This document shows, in pieces, positions 19,101 to 29,600 of a stretch of DNA of 61,029 nucleotides. Under the pieces are notes generated by a model that worked only from the letters and a program-made list of their open reading frames with translations, searched no databases and had not been told where the DNA came from. The DNA is from a virus. Each line of letters opens with the position of its first letter. Position 1 is the stretch's first letter. The stretch covers positions 1-61,029 of IMG/VR virus record IMGVR_UViG_3300034106_002306; one strand, written 5' to 3'. The translations under genes and the position numbers were made by a program.

Positions 19101-22100
19101 CATTACCATTACCAACTGGTACAACACAAACATCATTTCCACCATAATTTAAATAAAGAGGTACACTTCCTTGGCTTTGAACTTCGGCTGCTGTCGCATT
19201 AGTGCCTAATGCTAAAGTAGTTGTCCCATTAGTTATTTTTTCTTGAAAGACTGAACCTAATGTTCCCGGACCGCTTACATTAAGTAAAGATGAAGCATTT
19301 GTTACTCCTATTCCAACATTGCCACCCATCAATGCCAACTTTTGTGTATCAATTCTTAGACGGGTAGTATTGATTATAAAAATATTTCTATTACTGAAAT
19401 CAAAACAGACTATATTGCTTCCATTCCAAGCCCAACCAGTAATATTTGGCGGGAAAGTAGTTATAGTAGCAAGCGGAGTTCCATCTAATCCTACTTTATA
19501 AATATTTGCACCATTTTGTGTTGCCCATAAATAAGAACCATCATAAGTAATAGCTTGCGCAGATATAGTCCCCGCCGCCCCTACATACGTTGAAACTAAA
19601 TCAATAGAAGAGCCATTCCATTTATAAATATACAATGTTCCAGAATAAATTAAATATAAATGACCATCTGCATATTCAACATCGTAAGTAGCATTAATAG
19701 CAAGAGTCGCTGATTCCGCAATTATTGTAGCTGTTTGAGTTGTAGTGTCTAAATCATAACCTACTATTTTACTTGCGGAACCTGTATAAACTACGCACCA
19801 TAAATATCTACCATCCCAAGCAGCACCATGAGGAGCGCCATATCCAGATGGAAGAGGTAATGTTACGAAATAATAACCATAAGCATTAGTTATTTGAACA
19901 AAATTATTATCATAAAAATACGCACGATAATTCGCTTGATCAGTAAAAATATAATGCTTGCCAGTCCAAACAATGCCTCTAAATTGAGTATTTGCGACAA
20001 GCTTACCAGTATCATAATAAGTTATGCCTGAATCAGTAGCGTCTGCGCCAAAAGAACTAATACCCGGATAAGAAGTGGTATAAGAAGCTGTTTTGTGAGA
20101 GAGGATATTAGAACTAGGTCTAATCGTACCAACTACGTCTAATTTTGCCCCCGGAGCAGTAGTTCCTATTCCAACATTATTGTCATAACCTACTGACATC
20201 ATTACAGTAGCGGCAACATTAGCTACTCTATTTATAGCAAAATCAATTCTTGTATCTGTGTTGCTATTCCAATAAGGAGTAATTTGAGCGCGATAACCAG
20301 TGCCAGTATCGAATCTTAATTGAATACCTTTGCCTTGAGTAGAAGCTATATCTAAATTAAAAAGAGCATTTTGTAAATTTCCTACTCCAAGATAACCACC
20401 ATTTGTAAGTACAAGGACATTGTTAGCATTTACATTTCCATTATAAGCTATATTTAAAAAGTTAGTATCAAGACCAACAGAATAAAAAACACCACCATTT
20501 CTTTGAAGTCTTACTACTTCAGAAAAAGCTCCCTGAGCATTATTAATATGCAAACCTCCAGAAGGAATAGTGGTGCCAATTCCTACGTTAGCACCATTTG
20601 GATTTAATAAAAGTGGATAATTAAAATTTAATGCAGTTTCATCTGTTGATTGAATCCAAGCACCATTTCCTGCTGCTCTAATGCCAAAATCTAGGACAGC
20701 GTTGTCTGTAGTATTGCTTATTCTGAAAATTCCACTTTGAGTTGCGGCAATAGAAGCAGGATTACCAACAGTTCCATCGATTTGGAATTTTTGAACTGGG
20801 AAAGCTGTACCAATTCCTACTCTCCCCGCTTCATTTGTAAATATCTGTTTTGTATTTGCGGAAGTGGCGATTTGATAAGTGTAAGGTTGAACCCAGAAAT
20901 TTGATAATGATACCGCACTAGGAGAAGGGCCATTTACTGTTACTGTAATAGTATTAGCAAGACCAGTACCGAGACCATTATTTACAGCACCATTAGTTTT
21001 TAAAACTAAAGATACGCCTCCAAAACCAGTAACAGGATTATCAGATAAAACTAATAATGTGACATCATCAGGGCTGCAACCATAAACAGCAAATTCTTGC
21101 AATTTTGCAGAACACCATATTTCATTTGGCCTATAAGATATATTAGAACTAACTAGAAATGATCCCGCCCAACTAATATTTCCACCATTTACTAAAACTT
21201 TGACTGTTTGAGATGTATAACTAGAATTTCCTAATATTATAGAGTATTGGCCCCAGTTAGCAGCAGCAGTCTTAGTGACTGAAGAATAATAAGCAGAGTT
21301 AGAATTATAAATTAATCCTGCGACGTTAAGAGATCCATCTGTTTTAATGGTATCTTCGGCGGCGCGATAAAGATTTGCTTGAGCATCATTGCCAAATGTA
21401 ATACCGCTTGCAGCAGTCGTTGAACCCGCTCCACCAATTGCGAGAAGAGAAAGAGGGGTTACTCCACCAATTGAAACTTGAGAGTTATTTAAAACTTTTA
21501 ATGAACTTTTCCAGTTAGCGTGAGAAACTGCTCCTCCAATATAAGATCCAACATCTACTAGTGGAGTAGTCGTGCCACTATAATCACCTACTAATCTTAA
21601 ACCAGCAGTAGACTGATCCATTCCAATACCAGCCCATCCACTATATGTACTTAAAATTAAAGGATTATTAGCTACAGTATTACCAAAAGAAAGAGCAATC
21701 GCCGCAGTTGTTCCTGAGATAGATAATTTAGATTGAGGATTTGTACTTCCTATTCCAATAAATCCATTATTCTTAATAAATAAACCATCATAAGTGCCTT
21801 TAAATCTACTATCTGTTACTGGAAATTCATATCTGTTGAAGCCAAGAAGACCAGCAACAGTTGCGCCTGTACCTGTCGCAGTAGTTTCTGTTAATACAGT
21901 GTTTGCCTTTATTCTCGCAAAAACCGCCATTGCGGCACAAGCACCACCCAAGGATCTAAAACGCAAATCAACAGCACCGCCAGTAGTAGCTAATCTAGCA
22001 TCAACAACCACACCATTAGGCTCACCTGCATAATGAGCTTGAGTTCTACTTGGTAATTGAACCCAATCTGTTGTCGCTCCAGTATAAAAATTAGCAATCA

Positions 22101-23616
22101 ACTCAAACATTGAGTATTCAATTGTGCCGCAATCATGATGAAATATTTCAATAGTAGCTCTAATAGAATTAGCAGAAGCAGCTAAAGCTCCAATTTCTGT
22201 AAAACTACCTGCTGCGGCGGCGACACTTCTTGCTATAGCTATTACATGCTCGTCTGCATTAGTATCATTTAAATTCCAATACAAACTTCCTTTTACATGC
22301 AGCCTTTTAGTTGGGTTAGTTGTATTTATTCCAAAATTACCATTTGATCCAATATAAGCACTTTCGTTGCTAGTATTTGTCCTAAAATACATCGCAGAAT
22401 TTGCCGCTAATATCATGTTTCCATTACTTGACGCTTTCGTAGCTATGCCAAATGAACCACCATCTCTACCTCCAACTATTTGGTTACTACCAATTGTTCC
22501 TAATTGAACTTCGTCACCATTGGTTCCAGTTACATGTAGTTTAAAAGCAGGATTTGTTAAGCCTATACCAACATTCCCACCGCTTGCAATATAAACAGTA
22601 GCACTTCCTAAAATGTCTGTAAATTGAATACCATTTGCTCTACCATATAATTGGCCAATAAAATTATTCGTTTGATCATTAAATAATGCAATACCATAAC
22701 CACCAGCAGGTCCAATTTGACCAACGCCAGTAACCCTCAAAGACCCAGCGACTTCTAATTTCGCTGAAGGATTATTTGTACCTATGCCAACATTACCATT
22801 AGTAGTAGAGAATATAGGAGCAACAAGCATTGAGTCTCCTCTAGACAAATACTGACCCCTTACTTCGCCATAATCTAAACCTTTGCCTTTATATATTTTA
22901 ACTTCATCTATTATTCCATAGAAGAATTGGCCGACGGCGTGAGCGGATCTACCAATGTATCCCGCTGAAGCCACTTGAATGTTTGAACTATTTGCAACAG
23001 AAGATATTCTTGTTCCGTTAGAGTATACATTTAAAACAGAACTAACTCTTGTTACGACAATATGATACCAAACATTAGCTGCCCAAACTATAGCAGGAGC
23101 AGTTATTAAAGAATTTTGGACATATACCTCTATAGTATTAAGATTAGCTTGAGGTCTAATTAGTATACCTGCTGTATACAGGCCAATTTCTATTAAGGTA
23201 TTATTGAAGCCAGCAAAGCTACTATTGGGTCTACACCAAAGTGAAACAGCAAAATCTCCAGTTCCAAAATCAAAATCAGTACTATCAGGCACAACTACAT
23301 AATTAGCATTGCCTCCAAAACCATCTAAAGCTGTACCTCTTATAGCAGTCGTCGTATAAGTTAAGCCAACAGAAGATGTATTATTTCTTCCTGTTTTATC
23401 TGATATTAATAATCCTGACCCTTCGTCAAATCCATAATAAGCCACTAACCCGTGATCGCTTGGAGCTGTTATTGTAGAATCGTTTGCTATTCTATAAAAA
23501 GACGAGCCGTCTATATTAACATTTCCAACGACATCTAGTTTAGCTCCGGGAGCCGTTGAGCCTATGCCTACGTTATTTTCATTTGTTTGAATTGCGGGAA
23601 TTGTTTTATTAGCCAT
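16183..23616 (-). CDS. Giant repeat-built tail fibre, 2477 aa
   Basis: The protein consists of dozens of units ending in a signature such as GNVGIGTTNPxxKLHV, a hallmark of trimeric beta-helical phage fibre and adhesin stalks. Residues about 50-265 form a LamG lectin domain (GLVAYYGFDEGSG, VSLWCRPN). An unrelated insertion near 1160-1430 has YDGSYLW and WDGRYLWCVVYTG repeats that resemble beta-propeller blades. No intramolecular chaperone (peptidase S74) motif is seen at the C-terminus, which ends in PGDTVFIPLYK. Long internal modules are shared with the next gene. Probable role: side or central fibre for host attachment. Confidence 0.85.
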   Translation of the reverse strand: MANKTIPAIQTNENNVGIGSTAPGAKLDVVGNVNIDGSSFYRIANDSTITAPSDHGLVAYYGFDEGSGLLISDKTGRNNTSSVGLTYTTTAIRGTALDGFGGNANYVVVPDSTDFDFGTGDFAVSLWCRPNSSFAGFNNTLIEIGLYTAGILIRPQANLNTIEVYVQNSLITAPAIVWAANVWYHIVVTRVSSVLNVYSNGTRISSVANSSNIQVASAGYIGRSAHAVGQFFYGIIDEVKIYKGKGLDYGEVRGQYLSRGDSMLVAPIFSTTNGNVGIGTNNPSAKLEVAGSLRVTGVGQIGPAGGYGIALFNDQTNNFIGQLYGRANGIQFTDILGSATVYIASGGNVGIGLTNPAFKLHVTGTNGDEVQLGTIGSNQIVGGRDGGSFGIATKASSNGNMILAANSAMYFRTNTSNESAYIGSNGNFGINTTNPTKRLHVKGSLYWNLNDTNADEHVIAIARSVAAAAGSFTEIGALAASANSIRATIEIFHHDCGTIEYSMFELIANFYTGATTDWVQLPSRTQAHYAGEPNGVVVDARLATTGGAVDLRFRSLGGACAAMAVFARIKANTVLTETTATGTGATVAGLLGFNRYEFPVTDSRFKGTYDGLFIKNNGFIGIGSTNPQSKLSISGTTAAIALSFGNTVANNPLILSTYSGWAGIGMDQSTAGLRLVGDYSGTTTPLVDVGSYIGGAVSHANWKSSLKVLNNSQVSIGGVTPLSLLAIGGAGSTTAASGITFGNDAQANLYRAAEDTIKTDGSLNVAGLIYNSNSAYYSSVTKTAAANWGQYSIILGNSSYTSQTVKVLVNGGNISWAGSFLVSSNISYRPNEIWCSAKLQEFAVYGCSPDDVTLLVLSDNPVTGFGGVSLVLKTNGAVNNGLGTGLANTITVTVNGPSPSAVSLSNFWVQPYTYQIATSANTKQIFTNEAGRVGIGTAFPVQKFQIDGTVGNPASIAATQSGIFRISNTTDNAVLDFGIRAAGNGAWIQSTDETALNFNYPLLLNPNGANVGIGTTIPSGGLHINNAQGAFSEVVRLQRNGGVFYSVGLDTNFLNIAYNGNVNANNVLVLTNGGYLGVGNLQNALFNLDIASTQGKGIQLRFDTGTGYRAQITPYWNSNTDTRIDFAINRVANVAATVMMSVGYDNNVGIGTTAPGAKLDVVGTIRPSSNILSHKTASYTTSYPGISSFGADATDSGITYYDTGKLVANTQFRGIVWTGKHYIFTDQANYRAYFYDNNFVQITNAYGYYFVTLPLPSGYGAPHGAAWDGRYLWCVVYTGSASKIVGYDLDTTTQTATIIAESATLAINATYDVEYADGHLYLIYSGTLYIYKWNGSSIDLVSTYVGAAGTISAQAITYDGSYLWATQNGANIYKVGLDGTPLATITTFPPNITGWAWNGSNIVCFDFSNRNIFIINTTRLRIDTQKLALMGGNVGIGVTNASSLLNVSGPGTLGSVFQEKITNGTTTLALGTNATAAEVQSQGSVPLYLNYGGNDVCVVPVGNGNVGIGITNPGDKFQVNLNSGENILANIRSNGVSANNKVGFKLSELGVALGEFSAVRDGTSYQVKLQTLNNQPLSFGTSGTTRMVIDGSFVGIGSTTPTALLNVRASIPAGIGTTPAGTNVLLDSNASNYITFRNSADNGTYAGLVFLDNNVGGYVAFGNAGAAVGSDSMIYGAYQDHIFQNNYVNENLYNRPETMRIKQNGRVGIGTNTPTTLLSVGGLGSTTAASGITFGGDTEVNLYRIGENILKTDGNFQIVGSLELRDILYHYSNIRFLNKAGSNWLTWFTRDTSESEAVARLDYIRSINTTTAGNLGIGTTLPSGKLHVVSSVSNDTVFRADGTNGTLFSVVDDLSDSLMSVNNSAGLPVLEVFADDRIVMGQYGSGDLVVKNNEVGIGTNNPINKLSVIGNASIGSNTYNVAAPANGLIVEGNLGIGTTNPASKLQVNGEIRIASSSSFFTHLNYLDGGSNIISSTNGGSTSFRGSSNNLTSMVVYGDGTVSTNYNTYLAVTNGNVGIGATAAAQKLDVRGFVVSDANSNAVAGGFFVGGSSHGMRREAGSNDVRLHTNGGDLIFGAAGSGSQQVTLKNGGNFGINITTPTSRLHVVETTPTGSRIQLGSISTSALMNANLVNDFLILTAPFNAVPASNSNNNAKWGIKMGGGSVDAPNALEKSACIYAVSEEDIGAGGAGAGYNRKVGLALHTSPFDLPNVERVRINNLGNVGIGLTNPAYRLQVSGGDVSIASANILRFGTVAVLNTASSANDIYANIRVLRNESTVNTDGMFINYNSNGATAAHLRFYANGTSERMRIDASNGYVGVGTTVPDTKFDVYDDVNGGNISAVRNANTGSNAFAALVFRRNSNLNGLVMFTNSSNRSTDGGLGNSTIRTDNGKLLLGAGASTYHSLETNGNVGIGLTNPAAARLHIKGDGTAPVLRVETAQLVGAAGGTAGKTFVGWMPIQTGAANPGDTVFIPLYK
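17930..18140 (-). repeat. Module shared between the two giant fibre genes
   Basis: Encodes SDSLMSVNNSAGLPVLEVF and flanking residues. Near-identical copies occur at about 25130-25340 and 30800-30990 in the 2685-aa fibre. Confidence 0.75.
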
Positions 23617-23620
23617 ATTA

Positions 23621-26600
23621 TTATGTTACTGATGCTTGTTGTCCCATTACATGATATGTAATTAGAGATGAATTTGTTGAAGAAGTTGCAGAAATTAATT
23701 TTAATTGTATTAAAAAGTTTTGAGTACCTGCGGCTGCTGGATCTACTATTTGGATATCTATTTTGTCTCCAGCGGGTCCTCTTGTATTGTCATGAGCAGT
23801 TATGATAGTTCCGGGTTCTCCGTACCCAGCATTATCACCATTCTGAATAAATAGTTCAGATACAAACGCTACTGCGCTATGATTACTCCAGTCTCCAAAT
23901 GCTCCAATCTTGACATAGCAAGAATTGTGAGCCAACATATTAACTGTCAATACAGTAGTCCAAGAAGCAGTGCTTAATGTCACTGTCTTTTGACCATATA
24001 TGTGACCATTTAAACTGGTAGTACCTGCTACTACTAGATTTCCATCTGTTTTTATTGTATCTTCGGCAGATCTATATAAATTTGCTTGAGCATCGCCTCC
24101 AAAAGTTAATCCGCTTGCTGCTGATGTAGAGCCGGGACCACCAACTGATAATAATGTAGTTGGACTTACTGTTCCTATTCCGACACTGCCAGCAAAATAA
24201 GCAGAGCCATTTGTTAATGAAATATAAGACTGTAATGTGCTGGTTCCTCCGCCAATGAAACCAATTGAATTTGCAGGAAGATTTGATACAGCCGAGTCAA
24301 TTTGACGATGATAAATTCCCCAGTTGCTTGATGTATCAGCGGAATCCAAATAAATCCAAGAATCTCTGTCATTTGCTTGAGAATATAAAAATACATTTGA
24401 TGCTGGATTAACGGTGGTATAAGTATTGAGAACTAGGCTATTTATTCCTCTGTATCTTTCTCCCCTTATTGTTCCACTAACGTCTAAAGTATAAATTGGT
24501 ATTGTTGTAGCTATGCCTACATTTCCATTATTACGGAAATACATTCTGGCACCAACGCCTTCCTGCCAAATGTAAAGGGCAGGACTAGTTGCATCAGTAT
24601 CTCCGACATTACCAATTCTCCATTTTCTTACTCCGTTAGTATGTATGAAAAGTCCACCATATCCATTAGAAGAAGCATAATCGACAATAAATCCGGGTTC
24701 TATCGCTCCACTTGCAAAAGATCTTATCGCTGTTCCGCTAACATCTAATGCCCATGCAGGGCTTGTCGTTCCTATTCCAATTGCGTTAGAAGTTAGTGAG
24801 ATAGTACCTTTAGGTATAAATCCATAAGTAAGGTCTAATCTATTACTAGCATAATAAATTAATCTAGCATTAGAATCACCTCCAACAGAATTTGTAAAGT
24901 CAATATAAGCTCCATTTGTTCCCAACAATTGTAATTGAGCATAATTATCTGCATTATTAAAGCCCATTGAACCCGCTTTATTTAATCCATATCTACTTCC
25001 AGCAGAAGAATTATCAGAAACTACAAAGGGCCAGTTAGTATCAGAAGTTGAAGCGTTTATTCCTAATGAGCCATTTACATCTAATTTGTAAGATGGATTA
25101 GAAGTTCCAATTCCAACTTTATTATTAACCAATACAAAATCACCACTTCCATATTGCCCAGCAACAATTCTATCATCAGCAAATACCTCAAGAACTGGGA
25201 GACCAGCAGAGTTATTGACCGACATTAAAGAGTCGCTTAAATCATCAGTGACTGAAAAAAGAGTACCATTGGTTCCATCTGCTCTTAATACGGTTTCTCC
25301 AGCAACAGAAGAAACTATATGAAGTTTTCCGCTAGGAGTATTGGTGCCAATGCCAACATAACCACCCTTCTTTATCGTAAGAGGATAGCTTTCCCAATTA
25401 TTACCAGCATTATTGCCAACATTTAAAACTAAATCAGTAGTAAAACTTCCGGGATAAATATTACCATTAGATGTTTGTAAATAAGTTCCCGCAAGTATAT
25501 ACGCACCTGCTACAAAACTGCCATCTGTTTTAATTTGACTAGTTGATGATCTATAAAGATTCGCAGAAGCATCTCCACCTAAAGTTATACCGCTTGCTGC
25601 TGTTGTAGAACCTGCGCCACCAACTGACAAAAGAGTAGTTGGAGTATTCGTACCTATTCCTAATTTACCATCAGATGTAATTCTAGCTTTTTCAGTGTTA
25701 TTTGTATAAATTTGAATGGCATGAACACCGATTGTAGATAATACTGTTCCATTATTGTCTGCTCCTATAGCGAATCCTGCATCCGTAGCAAGATCTCTCG
25801 TAAACGTAGCAAGAGTAGCAGATGTATTAAATACATGTAGTGGAGAACTAGGAATTGCTGTACCTATTCCAACTTTGCCATCATAAGTAAATCTAACCGA
25901 CTCTGTTAAATTGCTATTTCCAGTAGCTCTTCTGGAAGAGAAAGCTAAATCACCTATACCAAATCCTTGACCATTTAAAAATAAAGATTTAATTGCCCAC
26001 TGAGGAGTATAAGTATTAGCATCATTTAAAGTAGCAAATAAAACTGCGCCACCTTGATTTGAATTATTAAGAGAGCTTCCTACTAGAATTGAACCTCCTT
26101 TATTACCACCATCAACTAAATCAGCAGTTGCTTGATTTGCGCCAATTACTGTTAATTGATAATTTGGATTCGTTGTTCCTAAACCAACATAACCATCGCT
26201 TTTTAAAACAAGAGAATTTACCATATTTGTATTAGTAAATGCTCCCGCTGTTACGTTCATGAACCCAAATATCTTATATCCAACTGCTGGCGCAAATGCT
26301 TCAAAATAAGGTCTATAAGCTTGTGTAGATTCAACGGTTCCTGCTAATTCATTTGTCCAATTTAAATTTTGACCATAAGTATACCAAGGGCTGTTTTGCG
26401 AAGAATGATAAGTATGTTCAGATGTTCTGATGCCTCCATTAAGTCTTGTTATATTTAATCCAACGTTAGTAACCGAGTCGTTACCAATTTGAGCATTTCC
26501 TTGTACTTCTAATCTTTGAGTAGGATTTGTCGTTCCTAAACCGACATTGCCAGCAGTCGTCAAAATATGTTGACTTCCTCCCGCTCCTAAAAGTAAATTA

Positions 26601-29600
26601 CCATAATCAGTTCTTATTGTAGAATTACCTGTACCACCGTCAGTGCTTCTAGTAGATGAATTTGTAAATAAAACTATGCCATTATTTCCACCATCTCTGC
26701 GCAATACAAATGCTGTATATGCGTTTGATCCTGCGTTTAGATTTCTGACATAAGACAATAATGGACCATCTGTATTATCATAAACATCTAATTTACCAAT
26801 GGTGCTTACTGTTCCAATTCCAACAGTGCCATCTGATCTAATTCTAACTTTTTCTGAAGAAGCCCCATCTAAAGTCGTATAAAAAGCCAAATAACCATCT
26901 TGAGTACTTGCAGTTGAAGTGAAATTTTGCTCTGCGGCGGCGACTATTCTTGCTCCCAAAATTGCAGTACCTGCCGCAGCAGAATTACCTCCATATCCTA
27001 AATTAAAATTAATAGAGGCACCATAATTTGTTCCTGTTTGAGTATTTTCAAGAGTTAATAAGTTATAAGCACTATTATCATTTCCTTTTATTAATAATCC
27101 AAGAACTGAAGAGAAAGTAGAATATCTTGCATTAGCGTCTCCTTGAACTACCTGCAATTTTCCAGCAGGATTGGTTGTAGCAATTCCAACATAACCATCA
27201 GAATTAATCCTAATTCTTTCTACATTATTAGTATAGATTTGCCAGTATCCACCACTAGATGGTAAATATCTTATTGCTGTATGAGAATTTGTTGCATCCC
27301 AAATAGAAAAAGAATTAGAACCATTATTATCTTGATCAACATAAAATGCATATTTTGCATCATTATTTGCTATATCTAAAGCTAGTAATTGATCTTTAGC
27401 TCCTTTATTAATAGACAACTTAGCGGTTGGAGCAGTAGAGTTTATACCGACATTACCGGCAGATGTAATTCTAACTCTTTCTGTTTGTTGAGTATGAAAT
27501 GTTGTATGATTCCAACTGCTTAAAATCATTCCGTCAATTACAGAATCATATTTTAGATACTGAGAAGAAATATCATTCGCCCAACTTATAGCAGAGCCGC
27601 TTCCAGCGGCCATATAAATACTACCATTAACATTTAGTTTTAAAGGAGCAACGCTTGTGCCAATTCCAATATTACCATTAGATAAAATTCTTAAAGCTTC
27701 TGTTTGAGTAGCAAAGCCTACTCCAAAAGCCATTCCATAAGATGCACCGCTTGGATTAAATTCAATATAAGCTTGATTTGTTACATCTGTACGTTTTTGG
27801 ATCTTTGTGCTGGCAGTTGTCCAGTCTCCTCCTGTTGCAAAACGTGTTTCTACTAAATTAATTTGCGAAACATTTCCATTATTAACAGCATAAGTAAATC
27901 CAGTAATAGTAGACCCAGCAGGAATACCGGGTAATGTTCCTGCATTTATATTTAAAGTAGTAACGGTAGTAGTATTAGTGTTAAAATTGCCATTAACTAC
28001 TAAGCTACCATCTGTTCTTATCGTATCTTCGGCTGATCTATATAAATTTGCCTGAGCGTCTCCTCCAAAAGTTAATCCGCTTGCTGCTGAAGTTGATCCA
28101 AGTCCGCCAAGAGAAAGAAGTGTTTGTGGATTTATAGTTCCAATTCCAACTTTGCCATCAGCCTTAAATACAGATATACCACTAGCACCAGCAGAAAGAA
28201 CAATAGAATTAGGATTAGCTGAAAGTAAAATCAAATCATCAGAAATGCCTCCGGTGACAGCAGACGCTAACCCGATGCTGGCTTCTGGAGTTTGTGCTTT
28301 ATAAAATTCAATTTGAGAACCTGCATTATTTCCCGTACTTCCTACTAGTCTAACCGTAGCAATGCTTGATACTGTACCGCTATTTATTATATGTAATTTT
28401 ACGGTAGGATTAGTTGTTCCTATTCCAACATTTCCGCCGTTTGCTACAGTAACAGCATTAGAATTAGTAGTTCTATTAAAAATAGCAAATCCATTTGTGC
28501 CATCTGCACCAGCGGACCATAAATTACTTGTACTGCTTTGGAAATCCATCCAAGTACCAGCAGTTGATCCAGAAATGAATATCAATTGGTTGTCGCTTGA
28601 AGTGATATGAAGTTTTCTAAGTGGATTAGTTGTGCCGATACCAACATTACCTACATCAGTTACTGTCATTTTTACTGTTGGATCTGTAAGAACGCCTCTG
28701 GTGTATATATCTAAAATTCCCCCAACACTTCCAGCACTAACCGGCCTATTTCTAAACACAACGTGACTATATAGTCCTAATGCGAGAGATGTTGGATTAG
28801 CATCAGTTGCGGCGTCTATTAAATTCAACGTATGAGTATAAACACTTGTATTAGTTGTAATATCAGCGTTGATAAACATTGCTCTTTGATTTAAACCAAG
28901 TGTACCTGCTGAAACATAAAGTTTAGCATTTGGTGATGTTGTGCCTATACCAATATTACCATTATGGTAAATACGCATTCTTTCGGCATAAGTTTGGTCA
29001 TTGAGTTGATTTGTATAAAATGCTAAACTTGTGCCTCTATTGTAACCCAAAGTATCTTCGCTGACAGCATAAATTGCTGAAGTTTTCCCTAAGCTATTTG
29101 AAAGAGAATCGACCGCTCCAATAAATTTAATACCCCATTTTGCTCCAATATTAGAAGTTGTCGCTGAATTAACGCCATAAGGAGCATTTAAAATTAATAA
29201 ATCATTTGTAGAACCCGAATTCATCAAAGCACTTTCAGAAGAAGTACCTAATTGAATTCTTGTTCCTGTTGCAGTAGTTTCTACTACATGCAATTTAGAA
29301 GTAGGAGAAGTCGTATTTATACCTACATCACCACTACTATCAATATAGACGGCATTGGTTAATCCATTTGTTTGAAAGTATAAATCTGAACCGCCTAATA
29401 TTAAACTTTGATAAGAGCCAGCCAAAGTATTGTCTACGCCCTGTATATAAGTGCCAGCAGAGTTGAGATTAAATCTTACTCCTTTAGTTGCGCCTGCCAC
29501 AGAAAAAGCATATGTACTATCAGGACTTACAACATGTAATCTACCATTTGGAGTAACTGTACCTATTCCTACATTTCCTCCAGAAGTTATACTCATTAAA